From Acidisoma sp035492295 (lineage in GTDB: Bacteria > Pseudomonadota > Alphaproteobacteria > Acetobacterales > Acetobacteraceae): 12,997 nucleotides of DNA. Below are positions 8,182-12,997 of the stretch, piece by piece. The stretch is taken from positions 1-12,997 of the forward strand of contig NZ_DATJJK010000294.1 of assembly GCF_035492295.1 (NCBI RefSeq). The letters are read 5' to 3'. The notes beneath the pieces were generated by a model. That model did not search any database. It was not told where the DNA came from and was given only the letters and a program-made list of their open reading frames with translations. Each line of letters starts with the position of its first letter. Position 1 is the first letter of the stretch. A program made the position numbers and the translations under genes.

Positions 8182-8233
8182 AAAAGACGGGCAGGCGGGG
8201 GAGGCACCCGTCGGCCGGCTGGCCGAGCCTCCC
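8182..8233 (-). promoter_or_regulatory. Overlapping inverted repeats ahead of phyR, possible attenuator-like leader
   Basis: On the phyR-sense strand two hairpins compete. The first joins 8227-8233 to 8199-8205 (GGGAGGC/GCCTCCC) and, inside it, 8221-8226 to 8211-8216, with a four-base loop and a five-base bulge. The second pairs 8207-8212 with 8186-8191 (GACGGG/CCCGTC) and is followed by four T at 8182-8185, like a weak terminator 20 bases before the phyR start. They share bases 8211-8212 and the second loop contains an arm of the first, so both cannot form together. That the repeats exist is seen directly; a regulatory role is inference, and the first hairpin looks more stable. Confidence 0.35.
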
Positions 8234-8363
8234 TCATTGCAGTACCTGCCTGGGGCGCCATCATCAAGCTTCCGTGTCGCACCGACGCGCTGAATGGATC
8301 ATTTGAAGGTAAAGCTGAGGTGAAGCCCCTAAGCCCTGGCACTTCCTCGTCTCGTGCCGATAT

Positions 8364-8371
8364 GGAGAAGG
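8364..8371 (+). promoter_or_regulatory. Ribosome binding site deciding the kinase-like gene start
   Basis: GGAGAAGG ends six bases before GTG 8378 (nine before TTG 8381). The next in-frame ATG at 8423 has no such site, so the GTG start is preferred. Confidence 0.6.
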
Positions 8372-8377
8372 TGGGCA

Positions 8378-9082
8378 GTGTTGGACAGAGTGACAAAGTT
8401 CAGCGATGACGAAAAAACTCTTATGAGTCGTGGCCAAGCGATGGGCGGGGCGGGCAGGCGAATGGGTGACACGCAAGGTCAGGCACAGGCGATCGCTGAT
8501 GACCGCGATGGCCTCGTGCGGGAGCTTCACCACCGGGTGAAGAACAACCTGCAAATTATCGTGAGCCTGATGAACGTGCAAAAGAGGATGCTGCCGCTGG
8601 ACCGGCGGGGCGAAATTCGCTTCCTGGAAGAGCATGTCCAGTCCATGGCCGCGGCCTATCGCGTCGTCTATGCCTCGGGCGAAATGATCAAAGTGTCGAT
8701 CGACGACCTCATCCGGGAGGTCGTCTCCGGTCTTGTCGAAGTCGCGGGCGGGCGGACACATGAGGTCGAGACGGCCGGCTGCGAAGCGCGCCTGATGATC
8801 AATCTCGACCAGGCCATCACCTTCGGCCTCACCCTTGCTGTGGCTCTGCCGCCAATCCTGGATGCGACGCATCAGGCCGGCGGCTCAGCCTCCATTTCGA
8901 CCCGGCAGGAAGCCGACCGTGTCCGCCTCGCGATCGTCGGACCGGTTCCGATCGCACCCCTGTTCGACCCGCTGCGCGAGCGTTTGCTGGAAGGACATCT
9001 GAAGCAGCTGAATGCCGAGCGCATTTCGGATGTGCCCCAGGGGGAACTTCATATCAGCCTGCCGAAACCGGAGCTCGTCTGA
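8378..9082 (+). CDS. HisKA_2-type histidine-kinase-like protein with degenerate ATP-binding domain
   Basis: A soluble protein of 234 residues with no membrane segment and no recognisable sensor domain. Residues 48-62 carry the HisKA_2 phospho-acceptor motif ELHHRVKNNLQIIVS (likely phospho-His H52). The helical hairpin continues to about 120 (HVQSMAAAYRVVYASGE). The following region aligns in outline with a HATPase domain but lacks its key residues. Where relatives read GLxxNELVTNAxKH, this protein has GLTLAVALPPILDAT, replacing both Asn by Ala154 and Pro159. Where the DxGxG box belongs it has IVGPVPIAP (about 187-195). It is thus probably unable to bind ATP normally. HisKA_2/HWE kinases are the usual partners of PhyR, and its divergence from phyR suggests it acts on PhyR, perhaps as a phosphatase or phosphotransfer/docking protein (inference). 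Start taken as GTG 8378; GTG 8354 and ATG 8423 are alternatives. Confidence 0.82.
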   Translation: MLDRVTKFSDDEKTLMSRGQAMGGAGRRMGDTQGQAQAIADDRDGLVRELHHRVKNNLQIIVSLMNVQKRMLPLDRRGEIRFLEEHVQSMAAAYRVVYASGEMIKVSIDDLIREVVSGLVEVAGGRTHEVETAGCEARLMINLDQAITFGLTLAVALPPILDATHQAGGSASISTRQEADRVRLAIVGPVPIAPLFDPLRERLLEGHLKQLNAERISDVPQGELHISLPKPELV

Positions 9083-9127
9083 CACGCCCGATTCCATCCG
9101 CCCGAGGGACAACTCACAGGACCGGGG

Positions 9128-11635
9128 TTAGGGCTCAATCCCGACGGCGGCCAGCACAGCGGCGGTGAGCCGCTGCGGTTCGCCTGCCTCGCCGCGCCAG
9201 GCCGAGGGCTCGTTCAGCATTGCCGCAGCATCCTGAAGCCGGACCACGTTGGCAGCCTTCATGCGGGAGAGTTCCGCCCAGGAGACCGGCCAGGCGACCG
9301 GCGCGCCGGGACGGGCGCGGGGCGAAAAAGGAGCGATCGCGGTCGCACCTCGTTCATTACGGAAATGGTCGATGAAGATTCGCCCCTTGCGCTTCGCCTT
9401 GCTCATGGTGGCGACATAGAGATCGGGCTTGTCCGCCGCGACCCGGCGGGAGAGTTCGCCCGCGAATTCCTTGACGGATTGCCAATCGTGATCCGGCTGG
9501 ATGGGCACTACGACATGGATGCCCTTGCCGCCGCTGAGCAGCGGCAGGCTACGCAGGCCCAAAGCCTCCAGCACGTCACGCATAAGAAAAGCAGCGTCTT
9601 TGACCCTGGTGAAGGGCAATCCCTCGTCCGGATCGAGATCGAAGACGATCCGGTCCGGCTGCTCGAGATGCGCCCGGTCGCTGCCCCAGATATGGAATTC
9701 GATCACACTGAGTTGCGCGGCGGCGGGAAGCGCCCGTGCCTCGGTGAAATAGAGATACTCCTCCGAGCCGTGAGTCGTCCGGACCGGCGCATGATGCCAG
9801 GAAGGATCCATCCCTCGGCCGGGATGGCGCTGGAAAAAGGCGTCCTCTTCAATTCCGTCCGGGCAACGGACGAGGCTGACGAAGCGATCCGCTGCGTAGG
9901 GCATCAGATGCGGAGCGGCGGCGGCGAGGTATGCGGCGAGATCGCGTTTCGTGACCCCGCAATCGGGGAACAGCACTTTGTCTGGATGAGTGAGGATGAC
10001 GCCGAGCGCGCTGTCATCCCCCTCGCGTTCTTTGGGTTTACTCCGGCGAGTTTTCGGCGCAGGCTCCTCCCGCGTCACCTCCTTGGCCGGCTTGTCTTCG
10101 CGCACTCCCATGAATCGCCCCTGTCTGATCAGCTTGTCCCGGGTCCAGCCGCCGAAGGCAATTTCCACCACGAGTTCGGGCTTCACCCATTTGGCCTCGC
10201 GCAGTACGTCGTGCGGAATGTCCAAAGCGGCGGGTTTTGATGCCGCGAGGCGGCGAAACTCCTCCGCCAGCCGGTCCAGTGTCTCGGCCGAAAAGCCGGA
10301 GCCGACGCGACCGACATAGCGCAGCCCGCCCTCCTCCTGCAGGCCAAGCAGCAGGGAAGAGAAAGCGCGTTTCTTCTCCGATGGCCGGTAGCCAAGAATG
10401 ACGAATTCCTGGGCCTGGGCCACCTTGATTTTCACCCAGGCCTCGCTGCGGCCGGAGCGGTAGGGGCGGTCGGCCCGCTTGGCCATGATGCCCTCCAGCT
10501 CCTTGTCCCGCGCCATGGCGAGAAGGGCGCCGCCGTCGGCCGCGATATGGTCGCTGTAGCGCAGAACGCCATCTTTTTCGGCTGGGGCGAGAAGCGCCTG
10601 CAGCCGGGCCTTTCGCTCGGCAAGCGGGCGGGGACGCCAATCCTTGCCGCCCTCGTGCAAAAGGTCGAAGGCCATGTAGGCGATCTCGCCCTTGCCCGAT
10701 TCGAGCGCGTGCTGCAGCAAACCGAAATCGCTGCGGCCTTCGGCATCCATGACCACGGCCTCGCCGTCGATCAACGCGCCGTCGAGATCGAGCGACTTGG
10801 CGGCGGCGACAAGGCGCGGGAAGCGTTCGGTCCAGTCCAGGCCAGAGCGGCTATAGGCGCGCACATCCTCGCCGCTTGCCGCTATTTCAATGCGGTAGCC
10901 GTCGAACTTAACCTCGAAAAGCCAGTCCTGCCCCTGCGGCGGTGCCGCGACGAGGGTGGCGAGTTCCGGTGCAACGAAGCCCGGGCGCTTGTGCGGGTTG
11001 GCGGCGCGGGCCTTCTTGGCGTCTGCGCCACCTTCAGGCGCACTCCGCCAGATGCCGCCTTCGGCCGCGATCGCAGCCAGATCCCGGCCGCTGGCGACGC
11101 TATCCGGCATTTCATCGATGAGGTCGCGGGTTTCTGAGGCTTCCTCGTCCCGCTCCTTAATGAGGAGCCAGTTCTCACGCTTTTCGCTCGCCTTCCGCAT
11201 GAGGACCAGCGCCCAGCGGCCGCGCATCTTCTCGCCGTGCAAGTTGAAGGCGATTTTTCCTTTCTCCAGCTCCTCATGCGGGTCGCCGATCGGCTCCCAG
11301 GTCCCGCTGTCCCACAGCATGACGGTACCGGCGCCGTAATTCCCTTTAGGGATGATGCCCTCGAAATCCCCGTATTCCAGCGGGTGATCCTCGGTACGGA
11401 CGGCGAGGCGCTTGTCGGCGGGGTCAAGGCTCGGCCCCTTGGTCACCGCCCAGCTCAGCAGCACACCGTCGAGTTCCAGGCGGAAATCGTAATGCAACCG
11501 CGTCGCATCATGTTTCTGGACGAGGAAGCGTAGCGCGCCGGCCTTGCGGCGCCGACGGGTCCCGCGGGGCTCGGGCGTGTCCGAGAAGCGGCGCTTTTCG
11601 TGATAGCGATCAAGCGATGAGGTGGTGCGCCTCAT
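9128..11635 (-). CDS. ligD: ATP-dependent DNA ligase LigD (phosphoesterase-ligase-polymerase)
   Basis: Multifunctional end-processing enzyme of bacterial non-homologous end joining, which works with Ku to trim, fill and seal double-strand breaks. The 835-residue protein has all three domains. The 3'-phosphoesterase is near residues 30-160, with H42, H48, D50, R52, H84 and Y88 at the same numbers as the known active-site residues of Pseudomonas aeruginosa LigD. The ligase is near 215-510, with lysyl-AMP residue K243 in EVKFDGYRIE, then GEAVVMD, EGIMAKR and WVKIK. The primase-polymerase is near 545-810, with D666 and D668 in FDLDPDEG, H707 in SGGKGIHVVVPI and D756 in IFIDHFRNERG. The frame is open to 11815, but ATG 11635 has GGAGAG seven bases upstream and gives the matching numbering. 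The gene converges with the kinase-like gene across 45 bp that contains no obvious terminator. No ku gene is in the window. Confidence 0.96.
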   Translation of the reverse strand: MRRTTSSLDRYHEKRRFSDTPEPRGTRRRRKAGALRFLVQKHDATRLHYDFRLELDGVLLSWAVTKGPSLDPADKRLAVRTEDHPLEYGDFEGIIPKGNYGAGTVMLWDSGTWEPIGDPHEELEKGKIAFNLHGEKMRGRWALVLMRKASEKRENWLLIKERDEEASETRDLIDEMPDSVASGRDLAAIAAEGGIWRSAPEGGADAKKARAANPHKRPGFVAPELATLVAAPPQGQDWLFEVKFDGYRIEIAASGEDVRAYSRSGLDWTERFPRLVAAAKSLDLDGALIDGEAVVMDAEGRSDFGLLQHALESGKGEIAYMAFDLLHEGGKDWRPRPLAERKARLQALLAPAEKDGVLRYSDHIAADGGALLAMARDKELEGIMAKRADRPYRSGRSEAWVKIKVAQAQEFVILGYRPSEKKRAFSSLLLGLQEEGGLRYVGRVGSGFSAETLDRLAEEFRRLAASKPAALDIPHDVLREAKWVKPELVVEIAFGGWTRDKLIRQGRFMGVREDKPAKEVTREEPAPKTRRSKPKEREGDDSALGVILTHPDKVLFPDCGVTKRDLAAYLAAAAPHLMPYAADRFVSLVRCPDGIEEDAFFQRHPGRGMDPSWHHAPVRTTHGSEEYLYFTEARALPAAAQLSVIEFHIWGSDRAHLEQPDRIVFDLDPDEGLPFTRVKDAAFLMRDVLEALGLRSLPLLSGGKGIHVVVPIQPDHDWQSVKEFAGELSRRVAADKPDLYVATMSKAKRKGRIFIDHFRNERGATAIAPFSPRARPGAPVAWPVSWAELSRMKAANVVRLQDAAAMLNEPSAWRGEAGEPQRLTAAVLAAVGIEP

Positions 11636-11642
11636 GACATGG

Positions 11643-11648
11643 CTCTCC
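11643..11648 (-). promoter_or_regulatory. Ribosome binding site deciding the ligD start
   Basis: GGAGAG on the minus strand lies seven bases before ATG 11635. It favours this start over an in-frame ATG 180 bp upstream, which would overlap the whole divergent gap. Confidence 0.7.
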
Positions 11649-11751
11649 GGCGATCGTTCCAGGTTGCGCGTGCCGACGGTCTCCGTTCCCTGCCACAACA
11701 CGCCATGGCCGGTTGCTGCGATATGGTCTTGGCCGGGCTCTGTGCAATCTG

Positions 11752-11767
11752 CTAACGGCTTCGTTAG
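11752..11767. repeat. Perfect inverted repeat CTAACG-GCTT-CGTTAG
   Basis: A 6-bp palindromic pair with a four-base spacer sits about 50 bases before the repeat-protein start and about 115 bases before the ligD start. It could be an operator or a small RNA hairpin. No T run follows it, so it is not an intrinsic terminator. Confidence 0.35.
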
Positions 11768-11815
11768 TGGTGCTGTCGCGCCCGTTTGCCAACCCAACCT
11801 TTGAGATGACGACAC

Positions 11816-12997
11816 ATGACCGAGACCATTCTCACCCGTGGGCAGTCTCTGACCAGCGGGTCAGTGACCAGCGGCAATACGGTGATCGTCTCCTCCGGCG
11901 CCTATACGACCGGTCTCACCGTTACCTCGGGCGGGCTCGAAATCGTCCGCACCGGGGGTACCGCCTACACCACTGTGTTGTCGGACGGCGGGCGGGAGGT
12001 GATGGGCTCGGGCGGTGTGGCCGTTTCCACGATCGTCAGCCAGGGTGGCTCCGAAGAGGTCTTCAGCTCGGGCAATGCGGCGAATGCCCAGGTCAAAAGC
12101 GGGGGCACCCTGCTGGTCTATAGCGGGGGCACGGCCTCGGCCAGCATCGTCAGCAGCGGTGGCACGGAGATTCTTTCGGGCGGCACCATCGTGGGCGGCA
12201 GCGGGCTTTATACCTCCGCGGTGGTGAGCAGCGGCGGCCTGCTGACCGGAAGCGGCACGCTGACCAGCGGCACCGTGACGGTCTATGGCAGCGCGAGCGG
12301 GCTGGAAGTGAGCAGTTCCGTGGGTGTCCAGGTCCAGGGTGTTTTGCTCGACATCGCCTCCGGCGGCCGCGCGTCCAACATCGTGGTGAGCCGGGGCGAT
12401 CTCATCGTGGAAAGTGGCGCGGTGGTGAGCAATGCGAGCGCGTTGGGCGGCTCCTTGCTGGTCATCACCAATGCCGGAAACATCACCGTGCAGTCCGGAG
12501 GGACGGCGATCGCCAGTGTCGTCTCTGGTGGCGGCCTTGGCCGCCCCACGCTTCGTGTCAACGGCACCAGCATCAATGCCGCCGTCACGAGCGGCGAAAT
12601 CTATGTCAGCCGCGGCACGGCCAGCGCCACCACCCTTTATGCCAGCGGCACAATGAACGTCTATCGCGGCCTTGCCGTCTCGACGACTGTCTCGAGCGGT
12701 GGCACCGAACGGGTGGGATCAGGCGCCGTGACCTCGGCCGATGTGATCCGCAGCGGCGGCTACCAGGATGTCCATGCCGGCGGCGTGGTGAGCGGCACGA
12801 CAGTCGCGAGCGGCGGCGAGCAATATGTCTATTCCGGCGGTGTCGCGAGCGGCACGATCCTGAACTCGGGCGGCAGCGCCATCGTCTCCGCCGGGGGCAC
12901 GGAAAGCGGGGCGCGCATCCTCTCGGGCGGCAGCGCCACGGCGACCGCCAGCGGCGGCTTGTGGCAGAATACGCAGGTCTCGGCGGGCGGCAGTTTC
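11816..12997 (+). CDS. AIDA-type strand-loop-strand repeat protein, N-terminal part (runs off right edge)
   Basis: The ATG at 11816 opens 394 codons with no stop before the window edge; a TGA at 11807-11809 closes the frame upstream, so the N-terminus is real. The protein is almost wholly repeats rich in Gly, Ser, Thr and Val, of the type found in autotransporter passengers such as AIDA-I (family knowledge: these fold as a beta-helix or solenoid, and some are heptosylated on Ser/Thr). The SGG turns recur with an exact 19-residue period at glycines 40, 59, 78, 97 and 116, and again at 296, 315, 334, 353 and 372; the middle is less regular. There is no Cys, one Lys (K94) and one His. No signal peptide or autotransporter-type extended leader is present, so export, if any, must rely on unseen C-terminal parts, for example a type I secretion signal. 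A surface adhesin or matrix protein is the likely role. It is divergent from ligD. Confidence 0.85.
   Translation, partial: MTETILTRGQSLTSGSVTSGNTVIVSSGAYTTGLTVTSGGLEIVRTGGTAYTTVLSDGGREVMGSGGVAVSTIVSQGGSEEVFSSGNAANAQVKSGGTLLVYSGGTASASIVSSGGTEILSGGTIVGGSGLYTSAVVSSGGLLTGSGTLTSGTVTVYGSASGLEVSSSVGVQVQGVLLDIASGGRASNIVVSRGDLIVESGAVVSNASALGGSLLVITNAGNITVQSGGTAIASVVSGGGLGRPTLRVNGTSINAAVTSGEIYVSRGTASATTLYASGTMNVYRGLAVSTTVSSGGTERVGSGAVTSADVIRSGGYQDVHAGGVVSGTTVASGGEQYVYSGGVASGTILNSGGSAIVSAGGTESGARILSGGSATATASGGLWQNTQVSAGGSF
11930..12988 (+). repeat. 19-residue (57-bp) degenerate coding repeats
   Basis: The repeat unit reads roughly SGG, three or four variable residues, V, then SGG, A/T, S, x, T, x, V. 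Units are in perfect register at residues 38-116 and 294-372 of the repeat protein and irregular between. The match is at protein level; the DNA copies are diverged, which points to old duplication held by structural selection and not to a recent expansion. Confidence 0.8.

Larger units (their letters stand above)
8162..8377. promoter_or_regulatory. Divergent control region between phyR and the kinase-like gene
   Basis: This 216-bp gap must hold promoters for both divergent genes. I found no convincing EcfG-type promoter (GGAAC, 16-17 bases, CGTT) on either strand, and no clear sigma-70 boxes. The phyR-proximal part contains overlapping inverted repeats, described separately. The kinase-proximal part contains the kinase Shine-Dalgarno. 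No small gene such as nepR is recognisable in any frame. Confidence 0.5.
11636..11815. promoter_or_regulatory. Divergent gap between ligD and the repeat protein
   Basis: 180 bp with no recognisable gene; ligD-frame codons continue through it but nothing there resembles LigD. On the minus strand TTGCAC (complement of 11742-11747) and CATATC (complement of 11720-11725), 16 bases apart, are a weak candidate promoter for ligD. A perfect 6-bp inverted repeat lies at 11752-11767. For the plus-strand gene neither a clear promoter nor a good Shine-Dalgarno was seen. Confidence 0.4.

Noticed and set aside
9365..10240. Plus-strand 291-codon frame within ligD
   Set aside because: Antisense to the LigD polymerase and ligase domains, which hold all their catalytic motifs. 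No independent domain is seen.
11713..12123. 136-codon plus-strand frame spanning the divergent gap and the repeat-protein start
   Set aside because: Out of frame with the clear 19-residue repeats. Its product is Arg/Gly-rich shadow sequence, and the stretch before 11816 shows no coding character.
11930..12997. CRISPR array or tandem DNA repeat
   Set aside because: The periodicity is in the encoded protein (19 residues) with diverged DNA copies and no repeat-spacer structure.
1..12997. Insertion sequence, integrase, tRNA, rRNA or origin
   Set aside because: No transposase or integrase motifs, flanking repeats, RNA-gene sequence or origin-like repeats were recognised. All long stretches are accounted for by ordinary chromosomal genes.

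Overview
The window is a GC-rich piece of chromosome from an alphaproteobacterium. The best clue is PhyR, a response regulator with a sigma-factor-like N-terminus, which is known as the hallmark of the alphaproteobacterial general stress response. GlnE, the AsmA-like protein, the PE-ligase-polymerase form of LigD and the AIDA-type repeat protein all fit. Rhodospirillales/Acetobacteraceae is plausible from overall flavour, but this is only an inference.

Layout: (1) 1-1692, minus strand, is the N-terminal 564 codons of glnE (glutamine synthetase adenylyltransferase/adenylyl-removing enzyme), cut by the window edge. (2) 17 bp from its start codon, a long AsmA/YhdP-like envelope protein runs the other way (1710-5117), followed by upp (uracil phosphoribosyltransferase) and eno (enolase). 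upp lies close enough to the AsmA-like gene to share its transcript. eno has an AT-rich upstream gap and a strong Shine-Dalgarno. (3) eno meets phyR (minus strand) head-on across two back-to-back GNRA-loop hairpin terminators, one serving each direction. (4) phyR is divergent from a small HisKA_2 histidine-kinase-like gene whose ATP-binding half has lost its N-box and G-box residues. The 216 bp between them contains overlapping inverted repeats just before phyR. (5) ligD, on the minus strand, encodes a complete three-domain non-homologous end-joining ligase. (6) Divergent from ligD, a repeat protein built on a 19-residue strand-loop-strand unit begins at 11816 and runs off the right edge, with no N-terminal signal peptide.

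The genes are a mix of housekeeping functions (nitrogen regulation, pyrimidine salvage, glycolysis, envelope) and stress functions (general stress response, DNA end joining). No mobile element, tRNA, rRNA, CRISPR array or transposase was seen. All gaps between genes are under 220 bp. The part most worth follow-up is the phyR/pseudokinase pair with its structured leader. The large repeat protein comes second.
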